From the NCBI GenBank assembly GCA_023014335.1, contig JAECYW010000007.1, forward strand, positions 3,100,001-3,164,000: a DNA stretch of 64,000 bases. The letters run 5' to 3'. The notes below the pieces were generated by a model, which saw only the letters and a program-made list of their open reading frames with translations, did not search any database and was not told the origin of the DNA. Both the position numbers and the translations under genes were made by a program. Of this stretch, positions 45,988 to 59,086 are shown piece by piece (within the stretch, counting starts at the first letter, position 1; each line of letters starts with the position of its first letter). The stretch comes from Galerina marginata. Its lineage: Eukaryota; Basidiomycota; Agaricomycetes; Agaricales; Galerinaceae.

Positions 45988-46919
45988 TTACTTGTGTTTC
46001 GCCTGCCTGAGCGCCCTATTACTGGCAGCATGATTTGGACTAGCGTTCTTTGAAATCGGCCTCGACCGAATGGGCCTTCTGGAACCGGCCGTCTTAGTAA
46101 CTGCCGTCGCTACCTTGCCGCTAGGCAACTTCATGACCGTCGACTGGGATGCAAGAGCTTTGATCTGCCCAACTTTATGAATCATAGCAGTTTTAGCCCC
46201 GTACTTGGCATGGTGACCGAAAACCTTGTATGAATCAGCGTTTTCGTGCATGTGAGGCGATGCGTTCTTCTTGAGTTCCTTGAAGTCTTTATGGAGATCT
46301 ATGATAGAGAAAAATGTGTATGTCTGAGAGCATAGACTAGAGTAATAAACGACCCACAGCCAGACATGACTGGAAGCTTTGATTTACTTGCTTCTTTCTT
46401 TGAAACTGGTTTTAGCGTGCCATGTGGAGTTCGTTGGAAATTATCCTTAGTGTCGAAAAGTTGGTGCGACGCTTCATGAATTAGAGTTCCTGCTTGTCCC
46501 AATGCCGTTTTTTTATTGAAAAACCTATCTGTAAAATGAAGATGTTTCTTGCGGTCCGACTGCCTCGTCTTCGAAAAAGCAATCAGACCAGGCTGCTTCG
46601 GGTTGAATGGCTGTTGCACGGTGTTGATTAACAGCGTCTTCTGCTTCAGGGTTTTAACATTTTCCTTGATCGCCTCCAGATTAGGATTGTCGCCGAAGGC
46701 TTTCCGAATGACGGCTGCATGTTCAGGCTTTTGTGGATCCGCCAGAACACGCTCCATATGTTTGTACTGAGAGTTGGCTGGGATCAAGTCATAATATTGA
46801 CTGGATATCTCAAGTAAAGACACGAAATATATACCTTCTTTATTAGCTTTACGTAGAGCCGCGACACGGTACTGATTTTGATGAACCGTCACCCCATGTT
46901 CTTGGTCATAGGTAGTCAT
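45988..46919 (-). CDS. M35-like (aspzincin, lysine-specific type) metallopeptidase
   Basis: Two exons, 46388-46919 and 45988-46298, join in frame (280 aa) over an 89-bp intron (A|GTAAAT...CATAG). The zinc motif HEASH is at residues 148-152 inside GTLIHEASHQLFDTKD. In the M35 family the third ligand is an Asp shortly after (GTxDxxYG); here D159 in DTKDNF is the best candidate. A typical family motif NADSYKVFG follows at 197-205. The protein has no visible signal peptide, unlike secreted deuterolysins and GfMEP-type enzymes, and it ends in a basic Ser/Arg/Lys-rich tail (about 245-280). It may be intracellular, or an upstream exon may be missing. The reaction, if active, is peptide-bond hydrolysis; specificity is unknown. 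Confidence 0.7.
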
Positions 46920-47640
46920 GATTTTGAGCGCGCCCGGGATGGGGTTGGAGTAAACGTCTGTTGTTCTGTACGCTCAGAATCGCCACACATAAGGTGGATC
47001 AAAATACCTTACTTGAAAGCAAAGAAAGCAGTAAGAAGCTGAATATATACGCTCCACGCATTATTGATGAGTGGGATAATCCAAATATCAAGGGAAAGGA
47101 TATAACCAAGGCGACCTGCACCTAGCGAAAACGAGGTCAAGGTAAGAGGTCGACACTATTGATGAAAATATCTGGAGATACCTTGACAATTAATTGAGAC
47201 GGCTTTCTCTTGGATATTCAAGATCCACGAGGAGGAAGAATACGAGTCGACCGGCGACAAGGATTCGATTTCCACATCCACATACTTCCTTTATAGCATA
47301 AGGAGGGGGAAGATTGCTTTACTGACTACTCCGGCCCTTGAAGTTCACCGGTGTGGGTCAACATAGTGGCTGCATTAGGTCGAACTTTGTGTGATATAGA
47401 CTATTTTGATGAGCCTTTGACGGCGGGCGCATCAATACCTTTGGTAAGCACGCATTCCCGAGATTTTCGGTGTTGGGGTGCGCATTTCCATCTCGGACAC
47501 AAATCCACTCTTGTAAGAACAGTCCGTGTTTCGAAGAATCTAGGACTGCAGCCAATTTTATCAAGTTAAAGAACTTAGGAAGGGACCGGATTTACTCTGC
47601 TACTGGTTATAATTACACCCGAGGCACGGTGTGCGATACG
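46920..47640. other. Spacer upstream of the metalloprotease and before the second duplicated block
   Basis: About 700 bp with no supported gene. The duplicated block begins at its right edge. Confidence 0.35.
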
Positions 47641-47872
47641 CCCCACAGCGCTGTGGGCAGGTGCAATGATACGAGTGTACGTACAGTTCATTCTAGTCGA
47701 GTATATAGTCACTTCTATTTTTGCCAGTGTTCATATTGTCAGACTCCATGACAGCTGTAGCATTATGCACAGCCTTACTTCGTCCGAATCGTCCCAGGGC
47801 TATGATAACAAGATCCACAAAACGGTCGCCTTCCTTCCTCATTTCCAATCTTTTCTTGCACCAACCGCACAG

Positions 47873-49164
47873 ATGCATCCCTCTCTCGTTAATGTACTAC
47901 CTCAGGATCTCATCGACCGACTTATCGATACTGTGGAAGAGCTTGGTGGCAGCGAGTCGCAATACTACATGCAGGCATGCGCCTCGGTCTGTGGAGCGTT
48001 TCTTCCCCGCTCTCAATACCATTTATTTTCCTCTGTCAAACTCAACGCAAAAAGGCTACAGGAATTTTACGAGATAATAAAGCGGAAGCCCTTAATCGCA
48101 GAACGCGTCCGCAGTCTGCACTTGGTTTTCTACGACGGAAAGCACGACTGGATGGTCAATGATCCCAAGTTTTTTTATATCATGACATCGATCACCAAAT
48201 CCACCACATCTCTCTACAAACTAAAACTTGAAGGCCAACGCCCATCAGGCCAAAGTCTGAAAAACCCGAAACTCTTCCTCGATCACGTCTTTAAACCTTT
48301 CCTCGCCCAATTCATTACTTCCCTTCATATCGAGGCGCTCGCCAATGTCCCGATAGACATCATCGACAGCTGCGTCAAACTAGCCGAGTTGACATTGATC
48401 TCTACTTCCCTCAAGTTTACGCATAGTCAACTCGATCCACCTCAAAACAAAATCAGAAAACTCAAATACAACAATTCTTACCAAATGAAACGCCTGACAA
48501 TGGGTGAGCCCAAGTCGCGGTTGAATTTCTCACAGCTTCACTCTCTCTACGTCTATACGGATTTATTGACTGAGCTCAATTTCGAGCAATGGATCATCGA
48601 CAAATCCCCAGCGCTTGAGGAGTTACATTTCAAGATTTTCGACGATCCTGGTGAGTTTCCAGCTGTTGATTATGGTCATTAAATTGACAACTGCCTAAAG
48701 AATCTCAGCTCCAAAGCTTTATTGATTTAAAGGACTGTCATAACTTACGAATTCTTGACTTTGATATCTATTTGGGACACCCGATGGATGGTGGAAGCGA
48801 GGACGACCTCGAGACAATCTGCCGCCTTCTTTCAACGCTTCCCAAAGCCACTCGCCTTGACACCCTTCGACTCACGGTTTACGTAGGATACTTATGGATT
48901 GTCGATGGCCCGCACGACATTCTCAACGCCAATTGGGCTAGACTTCAAAAAGAACTTGAAAACATCTCAGCTGGAAAGCCATTCTTCGAGTTCGCGCTTA
49001 GGATGATATACATGAATGCCAACGACGAGGGAGTCGACATGGCAAAGCGATGCGAAGCAGTGCTTGATAAAATCCTGACTGAGAAGTTGAACCCCTTGAC
49101 GAAGAACCCCGGTATTAGTGTTGTTAATCTCGGTTACTATGTAGATACCCCACACGAGTCGTAA
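47873..49164 (+). CDS. F-box-like protein L2 with leucine-rich C-terminal region
   Basis: Two exons, 47873-48650 and 48701-49164, give 413 aa with the same lengths and intron phase as L1. The start MHPSLVNVLPQDLIDRLID is closer to the F-box consensus than L1 (LPQ instead of LSQ). The segment PRSQYHLFSSVKL follows. The two proteins differ at a small set of positions spread along the chain, and both frames are open, which suggests both copies are kept. Likely an SCF substrate receptor by family; target unknown. An upstream in-frame ATG at 47666 would add 69 residues of no clear homology. Confidence 0.8.
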
Positions 49165-49309
49165 TTCTTACACTAAGTTGGGCGGACATATACGGTGGAG
49201 AAAACCAGAATTTCCACGAGAAGAGATAAGGATTTGCACCCTGAGGCAAATTTAAAGTGAAGGCGCCTAAGTAGACGGGCATCCTGTCTTACCGCTTTCC
49301 CGCTAATAT

Positions 49310-52300
49310 TACCATCAGCGTCATCCTGAACGGTCTGGGTAATAAGTCGTATACGAGTGTGAGTAAACCATCGTGTATGCGATGATTATTTTTTTCTCTA
49401 TTTCATTACTTCATGCTCGAGAGCAACGTTCACTTGGGGCCTTGTACGGGAAATGTATACAAGCACGAAACGCGAGAAAGCGGTAGATAAACTCGCCTGC
49501 GAGATTCAATGGGTACCCCTTAAGACAGACGCTCGCTGTATATGGGAGATTGAGCAAATACGCGTTTATCTGTAGACTCAGAATGTAGGGGGTAAAAGTG
49601 AGGGCAGGATTGATAAACACTGCAGCGACGAGCGCGATCTACTTAGCTTGCGAAGGTCATGTCCGCTGTTGTTAAGCGGCGGATACATGAACAGTGGAAA
49701 TGGGTCTGAAAGACAATTAAATCGTGCGTGAGTAGGATTCTAAAGGAAACCAAGGAAGACGTACCATTCGGCCAGTCTAGGAACTAAGCAGAGATCCTCT
49801 CGTCTTCATACAAAGCCAAGGGGTGGAGATGATTTGATTATTGCGAAGAAAGAACGAGGTCCAGCAGGAGAGCCGAAGTTGTACTTACGATACTTGTCCG
49901 ACTGCTTCCCAAGAAGTCTAGATGAAATATGAGGCATAAACGTAGCCGTCAAGTAGCCAACTACAAGTTCAGATAGAGGGCGAAAGTTGAAAATGGGCAT
50001 GCAGCAGGGTATTTTGTAAGCAGGGTGTTTTGTAAGGACACGAGGACGAGAATTTGTCGCGGGAAGAAAAGCCAAGGAAGGAGTTGGAAAGAGATCGGTA
50101 AGGGCAGTTGGAACGCAAAAACAGACGGAGAGCGAGACCCAAACTGCCTACAAAAATGTGGGCGCAAACGATCTTCACAAAGATCAACACCTAGTAGCAT
50201 TGTATGGGTGGAATAAATTGTTGAGGAACTGCACGCGGTGGGCTAGGCTGATGGTAAGTTGGATGTGCTCATGAGAGGAATGGAGCATGGAGGTCGCAGG
50301 TATTTTTGAGGTCAGTACGTTTACAGCCAAACACAGAGCGCCAAAGTATCTTTCAGGGCAATTTTTACGGAAACGAAGACAAGAATACGTCGCCTGAAGG
50401 AAAGCCAAGAAAGGAGTGGAAAGGAGACCGATAGGGCAAATTGGGCACGCATAAGCAGGTGGAGAGCGTGTCCCGAACAAAACCTTTCACCGGAAACGAT
50501 CTTCACCAAATGGACACCCAATGGCATCGCACGAGCGGGATAAATCGTTGTGGAAATGTACGCAGTGGGCCACGCTCTCGGTAAGTTGGATGCGCCTGTG
50601 AGGAATGAAACAAGGAGGTCACAGTTATTTTTGAGACAAAATGGCGTCAATCATCGTGTGAAATCTTTGAAATCAAATCGGCTCCTCGGCATTGCCATCG
50701 TGGGGCTAAACTGTACAGTCGACGCGTTTGACGGGCTGAGTCTGGTCCTCTTCTCATCAACGTCCGGCTTCCTGCCTCTACCGTGCCAGTGTTGGGATCC
50801 GATATCCAGGCTTGTTAGGATGTTTAACAAAGGTACGCGTTATAACTTTTGTTCGTTCGTTCCCTTCTTTTTCGACTGACTGACTGGTGTTCATCACAGC
50901 GCTCACTTCCTGCACGAGGTATCTGGATAACGCAAAGGCCCAACAGAGCATAAAAGATTGTCTAGGTACGCCTCATGCTATGGTTCAAGTTCATTCACGC
51001 GCTCATTTGGTTCAGTCCTGGTTTCAACGATGTTTCTGTGATTCAGTGTGAGATCATCACCCACGTCACTTCACCATCTTCAGCACAAACTGTCGTAAGC
51101 CCAGATATCCCTCACGATATTCCCTGGTTTTCCAATCCCGTTGTCACTTCCAGGTTCCAGTCCTGCTCTGCAAGAACCGTCGAACACACCAGCCAGCATC
51201 TCCATATGTGCACACCCACGGTGCTGCAGTTGCTCGTCCAGCATCTTGTTCTCGAGCAGGTTTTACTCGTGGTTGACACCAGGTGCTATTAGTCTTTCCT
51301 GGATGGCGGTGGATTGTCCTTGTCCGCAATTTGGGAGAAGTAATGTCGGCCCTTCGACTGCTTCAACCTCGGCGTTATTGGAACTACGACACGTTCGAAC
51401 GTAGACGTCGGTGATGGGCACTGCATAAGCACGTCGGGTGTGGCGCGGAGTCCCGCTGGGAGGCATGTGTTTTTACGGCTTTCTGTTGGTTGGAATGTGT
51501 CTTCGGTTCGTTTTTATTCCACTTTGACCTTAGTTGTTGCTGACTTGGACTTACAACGTGTAGAATCCCAGAGGCAGCTACCACGTTTCTCAAGCTCGAC
51601 ATGCCACGCCTTTGACGATGCCTAAACCTCGTCCTCTTCTTATCAAGATGCCTGTCTTCCTGCCTCTACTGGATTCTCCTGTTAGGACGCTACGTCAAGG
51701 TGCGCATTTCTTCAGAAATCAGAACTGTCACGCGTTCCTGGATGATTGAAATTTCAAGCTAGTGAACGCCGTCAACGTTGAGGTGATGGTTATTGCTGGC
51801 GCACGTTGGCTTCGGCGACGCCGGCGGGGGTCTCGGTTTGGTCCAGGTTTTACCTGCCATTACCACTTCTCTGTGACCTCTTTGGCTATCAGGTTCGTTT
51901 TCGTCTCACTCCTACCTCAGCTGTTGATCTAAGCTGGATTTATTCCAGAATTATCGCATTCTCTGCCTCCGGTGAATATCGTCGGAGGTTTTGGTTGCAT
52001 AGGTTTGCTTTCTTTTACTCTTACCTTTCGCCGTTGGACTGACTCACAATGTGTAAAATCCACAGGGCAGGCCACCGTAGTTCTCACATCCCGCTCCTTG
52101 TGTGCTCCTGCGGCAGAGGCGACACCGTCTGCTGTTTGGGATTTAACCGGAATATATCATAGTCGAAGGAGCTTCAGCATGGTCTCTGGTCTGATCTAAC
52201 TCGCCTCACGTATGTTCGGTTTTCTTATCCTCTCGTAGTTTTCACAAGATACCGACTATCGGATTTTTTATAGCTTCCATGGCGACGACTTCGTCACTGT

Positions 52301-53345
52301 ATGCGCTATTTTTTCTCCTTTCTGAAGCTTTGGATAGCAGGGTCTGGCTGAGCGATGTCGATACTCGAGGACGCTTCGGATGAGAAATGGCGTTCATTAC
52401 TGCTATGGGAGTCGTTGACACGTTGAAGTTGGTAGGAACGACATTCTCCGGGGGCCTAGGCTAGCGGCTGCACGAAAGAAGACAAATGAAACCGCTGACC
52501 GTCCATTGGGATGACTAAATGTATGTTTATATTTTGTTCTTAGATCTTACGTTGGACTTACAATTGACCTTGGTACAGTTGGTGTGCTTTTACCCGATCT
52601 GAAGACTTGGATTAACCCCGCGGTTGCGAGCACTGCCTATATCTGTCTCTGTGATCAACGTCAGGGGTGCTTCCTTTGTTTCGGTTCGTTTTCAGGATAT
52701 TTTTCTAACTCATGACCGTACTGACCATGATCGAGCAGTGAGTTCTTCGCTGTTACTGTCGCGCTGGCCTTCAAAGCTTGAGGTCTTGGTTCTGCCCTTC
52801 CTATGAGACTGGGATTACAAGCTCGGACTGCTCCAGCGTTCAACATCGATCGCACCTCCTTCAACCTTTCAGGTGGTGATATGTGATGGAAAGTATTTCT
52901 TCGATGCTGTATTTCGGCTCCGTACACGTTGCTCGAAGCTGCTGTCTGTGCCTGTGACTTTGATTCCAAGTTGCGTTCAGTGGTGTTTTATCTTCGTCGC
53001 TGTAAATCTGTTATTTTTAATCCATCCCCCACGCCTGCTCCTGAGTGGCTGCGATCAAGTTATAACTGCTACCCAAACGTGACTTATATCTGGCTTTACA
53101 TATATAGGATTCACGTTCTCCCATCACCGTCTTAGTTTGCACCTCCCTCTTGGGCTTCTTCGAGGAGTATACCTAGTTCCTGCTCATTCGATAATATGAC
53201 TGTTTCTACGGCGTTAACTATTACATCGTAAACTGGCGAATGCTAGAAGCTTAGAACCTCCCAACGCGAGAAATATTCTCACTGCAAAAAATCTGCACCG
53301 CCTCGATTGTTCCAAAATCAACGTGTTTTCGCATATTACCGTGCC
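49310..53345 (+). repeat. R8, copy of the dispersed repeat family with doubled head block
   Basis: Leader AATAAGTCGTATACGAGTGT at 49341. Two head blocks follow in tandem (50169-50260 and 50496-50585), then LGIAIVGLNCTVDAF-like sequence at 50680, LVQHLVLEQVLLVVDT-like sequence near 51230-51285, and the tail block at 53272. It matches R2 apart from the extra head. Confidence 0.65.
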
Positions 53346-53448
53346 CCGCCTTGAGTTCTTTGTTCGAATCACATCTGATTCTCTTGTCTAAAAACATCCT
53401 TTTCCTCATCCCTTTCCCTGGCGGTACAGCGCGGAATCTAAGCTCCCT

Positions 53449-53500
53449 GATCAACCCCCTTATAACGCGATGGTCATGTATCTCATCATAAATCAATCAA
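53449..53500 (+). promoter_or_regulatory. Conserved upstream block of G1'
   Basis: ATCAACCCCCTTATAACGCG and ATGTATCTCATCATAAATC, as in G1. A TATATAG box follows near 53520. Confidence 0.5.
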
Positions 53501-54638
53501 TGTAAGTGAAATACTGCTATATAGCCCTGAATTCCGCGATAAATCCGTCAACGCTTGCGAGACTGAGTCAATTGCCGGGCATCCCGTTATTTTCTCCTGC
53601 TCTCGTCGATTTATCAACCGCCCTTAGCTTGCGGAAATATGGACACCGAAACAAGACAAATAGTAGTGGATGACGCGGATCTTACCATCCAATACGGTGG
53701 ACCATGGTTTCTAGCTACGGGAACGCACAACAATTTGAAAACCGGAAACTCTTTTAGAAACACCTTGCACGGAGTTAATGTCAATGCCAATTTTTCTTCC
53801 ACTTTTAAAGGTAGCAGTTTTCAGTTAAATGCGGTCTCCTATAGGTCGGCTGACACACTCTCACAACCGTAGGTTCACAACTGAAAGTCTTTGGAACGGT
53901 GGATGCCTTTGGATATCTCGATCCATACTGGGACTGCTTTGTCGACGGTCAGAGCATCGCAATAGGCTCTCTACCTCTGCTTACAGTCCCAGCAAGTAAC
54001 CTAGAATTGTGTGGAAACAGTGTCATGTCTGATGCGCTGCATACACTCACGGTACAAGTCACTGTTATGAACTCGAGCAAGACTTTTTGGTTTGATAGCT
54101 TTCAATACACCCCAGCAGTAAACGATCCATCCGATAACGTTACGGTTGTAGTAACACATTCGGATCCATCAATCCAATATGGACCTGGATGGGGGCCGAT
54201 TGGTCATAGGATGGTGACGCAACTGCCTGGGACTAAAGTCACTTTAGAATTCATTGGTGAGTGGGATTGAAAGTGTTCTTAATGTCTTGTTTTAATTCTT
54301 CGCTTTTACTGTTACAGGAGTTCAAGTCACTTGGTTAGGCATACTCATGAACACCACTCTTGCACCCGCTTCTGGGACTTACTCTATTGACGGGGATACT
54401 CCTGTCTCTTTTCCGTTGGCTAAGCCTTCATCTTCACTCCCCGATCCCGCTTTCAACCAAATTATCTTTCAAACCGGGCGGCTACCTCTTGAAAAACACC
54501 ACCTCGAGGTTGTTTATGGCGGGAACACACAGTCCATACCCCTTGTTCTAGAGTCTTTCATAATTCAAAATGCCACTGCCACATCCTCGTTACCTAGCAG
54601 TACTTCTGGTGACGGGTCAACAGACTTGCCATCAAATC

Positions 54639-57600
54639 TAGTGATGGGCACGGGTAACCCCGGGGTCAGTGTGCAATGACCTATACCCTTACCCTTCACA
54701 AACCCCAACCCTTGTAGCGGGTAAGGGTTTTATACGGGTACGGGTACGGGTACAGCTGGGGTTACAAGGGTTGTGAACCCGTCAAGGGTTAGGACAGAGG
54801 GTCATAAACAGATTTCGGGGTCTACAAATACATGGTAAACGAAACAAGTACTTAAGACAGTCAGTCAGTCATAGGATAGATAATCCCAACCTGACTTCAG
54901 CTCTTCCTCCTCTCCAACAATGTCTGGAAGCGACGCAGCAGCCCTGATGTCAGCATCACGAACAAGCCCGAGCTTGCTCCATGCACTGAGACACATCAAC
55001 GCGCGAGTTGATGCAACCGAAAGTCGATTACGGATGTGCGAGAGGACAAGACGGCCTTTGCTAAAAACTCGCTCGACGTCAGTGGAGGTGGCTGTTATTA
55101 TGGAAGTGTTAATTCATATTTAAAAACAAGATTGAATGACAAACCAGGGATGGTTAAATAGTTTCGTGCCATGCGCGATAAGCGGGGGTATACTGCACGC
55201 ATCTCAACCCACCAGAGCAACGGGTCTTTGATGTTCTCTGGTCCTGTGCTGAGGTAGCGCGTCAACTCGCTACGGAGTTCCTTGTTGAGAGGGGCAGAGC
55301 TGGAACACGAAAGCAAGTCATCAAACAGGGTATTCGAGCTCGGAATAGGTGACTAATGGTACTTGCAGAGTTAGCTATGAAAGTTTCCACATGATAGATG
55401 CAACGTACCGAGGCCAATTCCGATTCACTATTGTCATCAGAGTCAACGGACAGATTTGCGTACGCTCTATCGAATTCAGCCTCGACGATCTCTCTTGCCG
55501 TCTCGATCCACTCTTCCTCCCATCCAGCAGATCGGAAGTACTCGAGTTTTCGTTTGGGATCAAGTACTGAACCGAAGGTTAGTCAATGTAATTAATTTGA
55601 AGGGGTAAGGACAATACCCATTGCGATTCGATAGACTTCGGAGTGGTCTGTGGCATTGTAATACTTGTTCAAAAGCCTCTTCCCGATCAGCATTGATGCC
55701 TGAATTGATGGAAGATACTTATCATTCCGAGAGCCAGAGGCAAGGTGCTTGTCGATGTAATCCATGGCCGGAATTACCTTGGAGAGATTTGGGGTTGAGC
55801 TGGAGAAAAACAAAGTCGCTTGCTTGAAGATCTACGGTGAAGTGTTTGAACAGCGCACGGAATAAAAGGGCATACAACTCACCTTTAGGACAGCTGCCAA
55901 CTGTTCCACAATCTTCCACTCCTCCTCGGAAAGTTCGTAAGACCTCAACTTCATCTCACGTATTCCAGTCAGATCATCCAGGGGCTTTCGATATAAGAGC
56001 GCAAACTCGAGCATGTCAAATGTCGAATTCCACCGTGTGGCGACATCCCGCGGCATCATCCGAAGCGACAAGGGTTTCTCCTTGGCCGATTTACTTACTT
56101 CCGCAAGTTCCCGAAGCAAGGCAAACCATTGAGGTAGAATGATTGTGGTCGAGTTTTTGATACTAAAGGCAAGTTTCCGTAACTGAGCATTGGAAGATAA
56201 CAAGTATCAATTATATTTTCGGAGAAAAGGCTGAATTTAATTTACTTTGACCAGGACCAATCGCGCGGGCTGTAGGCTCTCGTCAAGTGCTTCAATCTCC
56301 TCTGCAGACATCTCCTCTCGGATATCGTCCAGTCCATCACTGTCATCATCGTCATCGTCATCGCCAATTAGATCCCCTTCCATCGACAATTCCTCACTCT
56401 CGATGTCACCAGCGAGATTGGCAAGAGCTTCAGCAGCAGCATCAAGCGCTTCACCTGCTCGAGCCTTCGGCAGGTCAAATTGCTTCATGACGCTTTTGGC
56501 AACAAGGTTGAGGATGTGATTGAAGCACCTGGTACGGTTCGCAGAACCAGGGAACTCCTCCAAGAGTGTAGCAAGTTCGTCGATCATGGTGTCATTTGGC
56601 GAAGCATTATCGCAGGTGATACTGAGGATCTGCACAGGTAAAAGTGAGTAAACAGATTATTAACTTTAAACTAAAACTTTTACTGACCTTGGCACTGATT
56701 CCGAAGTCATCGAGAATTTTTGCAAACGCAGAAGCGAGATTAAGGCCCGAATGGGACTCGGCGACCTCGACGAGATCAAGTAACAAACAAAGTGGCGCCC
56801 CATTGTGGTCGAGATGAACCGTTACAGCAATGTAAGCCTTTGAATTGGGAGACGTCCAAGCATCCGTTTCGAAGCTTAGTGTCCCATCGTGGTCCTAGGT
56901 ATAGAGTGAGTGCAATGAATTCTTGGCAAGCATATAACTGACCTGAAGCATCTTGGCAATCCTTTTGCGCACCTTCATGAAGACTTCCTTGACATCTCGA
57001 GAGACGGTCGAGCGGGATGGAAGGTAGTACTCCGGCCTTCCGGTTTTCATAAGGGAGCGGAAACCACGATCTTCGACGATGCTAAAAGGGCGCATACTTT
57101 CGGAAACCCAGCGAACAATTTCGGCCCTTTCAATGAAATTTCAGGATAGGATAAATTTCGAAGATTTGAAGACTAACCTGGTTTCCGTCTTTGTATGCTG
57201 CCGATGTGAGTACGAAACCTTTCCCTTTCCCTTGCGTTCAAATGCCGCCGTGATTGATCCATCCTTTAGATTTCCGAGTGTTGTACGTGCCGAATCGATG
57301 TCGATCTTTGCCTCCAAAGCATTATCGACAGTCTCGGCACCCCAGCATACAATGGCATGGCGCTTGAGGTTACTGGTGGACTTACGATCCGACGTGTCCA
57401 GATACCTTCGAACTATCCGCCCATTAACACCTTTGCATTTACAAACAGATGCAGAGCAGCGGAACTCGTGAGCGCGTCGGCCCTCAGAATTGTAGGTGAT
57501 CTCGGGGACTGGGCCAAAGAAAGCGTAGATTGGTGAGGTCCAGTCCTCCATGAGGCGCACTGAAAAGAACCAGGTAAGTTAACGACAATGATGAGCCAAA

Positions 57601-58611
57601 AAAATACTTACAAAGTTCTGCATCATCAGTCTCCTCCTCAGACTCGCCGTCATCATCGTCCTCTTCATCGTCGTCATCCCCGCATTCACTTGAGTCAACA
57701 GGTTCCAAACCAGGAAGATCGTCGTACTCGTTACCAATCACCGCAGGAGCAGCATCCGAGTCATCGTCGCTTCCATCGGCCGCCTCAAGGACTCGAGACG
57801 GGTTGAGCGGCTGGGTGTTCCAATCCAAGGCCAGACTAGGATCGCCATCGTCAACGACATCCTCCACAGAGGGTTGTCGTTCTCGACGTTGCGCAGCTGC
57901 GACTTCCTCGAGCCTTCGGCGTTTAATAGCAGTGGGATCGACATTATCGGTAGAAGCAAGAGAAGTGGCGAGTATGCGTTTACGAACACCAAGAGGGCGT
58001 TGTTCGAGAATAGGTTTACTGTGAGTAGGCGCCATTTTCTGAATAATAAAATTCATTGAAACTACATTGTACTTATACTAATTTCTTTCCACTAAATCTC
58101 AAAGAGGCGAGTTGAAAGGAATGGCTCAGTACGGGCTTCATAAGTCGCCTGCAGCTCAGAAATGTATAGAATGTTTGACTAGTCACCGGAACTCCTCGTC
58201 ATGGAGTCAGAAAACGATAGTGGCGACTCGGAAATGCTTGGAGTGTTGGTGAAAATGACGCTGAATATACAAATATAAGGTCCAGAATATTCCAGGGAAT
58301 ATTTTACTCCAATAAATCGATGCGCCTAGGCTTACGCCACCCGCCCGCCACCACCGCCACTGTAGGCGTGTTGATTCATATCAGAGAACTGGAATGCTGC
58401 GGCGAGCACGAGGCGATTTTTGAGCGCAAGGCGATTTGGCGAAAACGGGTTGCTGATTACGATATCCAACCCGCTAAAAACTTGCGGGTTAGCCGCCACC
58501 CGTACTGAGGGTGCGGGTTTGAGAAGGGTTTCAATGTCTTGACCTATACCCTTACCCGCTGTACCCTTACCCGCATACCCATGCGGGTATTTCAACCCTT
58601 GAACATCACTA
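54639..58611 (-). mobile_element. hAT transposon, 3973 bp, probably autonomous
   Basis: The ends are inverted: TAGTGATGGGCACGGGT at left, and TAGTGATGTTCAAGGGT read inward from the right (14 of 17 match). A perfect 8-bp target duplication ATCAAATC flanks it. Subterminal regions carry GGGTA/TACCC-rich repeats (54700-54760 and 58540-58590). The element encodes a complete transposase on the minus strand. The same TAGTGATG terminus is found in the MITE at 10038-10654. Confidence 0.93.
54865..58035 (-). CDS. hAT transposase with BED-type zinc finger
   Basis: Ten exons on the minus strand: 57612-58035, 57178-57559, 56943-57126, 56688-56894, 56246-56629, 55883-56182, 55618-55831, 55409-55566, 55145-55352 and 54865-55091. 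All introns are GT-AG and short. The joined length is 2688 bp, 895 aa, with consistent phases and no stop. After an acidic N-terminal region comes a BED-type finger (FRCSASVCKCKG with NLKRHAIVC). The RNase-H-like catalytic part includes FETDAWTSP, ITCDNAS, RCFNHILNLVAKS and ATRWNSTFDML. The hAT dimerisation region is WWVEMRAVYPRLSRMARNYL followed by IPATSTDVERVFSKGR. The protein cuts and joins element ends in the nucleus. The start at 58035 (MAPTHSKP) is preferred; an in-frame ATG lies 21 bp upstream. Confidence 0.88.
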
Positions 58612-59086
58612 ATCAAATCCAACATCGAAGGGAAAGTCAAAGTTTCAAATTGGACCTGTCGTCGTCAGTGTTTTGGGGATCGTCATAATCATCACGGTCT
58701 TACTTCTCCTGCGCCACCAACGATCGAGGAGGAGACCTAAAATTGAACCATATAAAACACTGGATGGTAATACCCCTTTGCTTCCAACTTTTCAACCCTT
58801 TCACGTCGACACGCCAGAGCGACCGCCAATTATTACCGAAAAACGTCTCCCTTCTAACAGGATTTACATTCAACCAATCACTATTCAAGCAACCGGAAAG
58901 GTCGTTCGGACGGATGGGATCCCAGAAATCGCCAGCGCCGCCAGTGGGCCAGATAAGGCTATAGCGCCGATTCAGAACGGTTTGTTTCCTGTACGGACTG
59001 TCCGCCATCAAGACAGCGGGTTGAGATTGCCTGAAAGAGAAGGGGATCTTGCGGGTGACCTCCCGCCGCTATATACTGCAGGTTAA

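Larger units (their letters stand above)
53639..59086 (+). pseudogene. G1' membrane protein gene split by a hAT transposon
   Basis: Exons 53639-53810, 53873-54256 and 54318-54638 match G1 in length, phase and sequence, including VDDADLTIQYGGPW and HSDPSIQYGPGW. Exon 3 is interrupted at 54638 by the hAT element and resumes at 58620 with the membrane segment (GPVVVSVLGIVIIITVLLLL), RHQRSRRRPK and the tail to 59086. The 8-bp target copy ATCAAATC is present on both sides (54631-54638, 58612-58619). As it stands, translation adds 13 element-coded residues and stops near 54679, before the membrane segment, so the product would be a soluble ectodomain. No other lesion was seen on either side. Confidence 0.88.

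Noticed and set aside
55349..57471. Several plus-strand frames inside the hAT element
   Set aside because: They are antisense to the ten-exon transposase and carry Ser/Arg-rich shadow composition.
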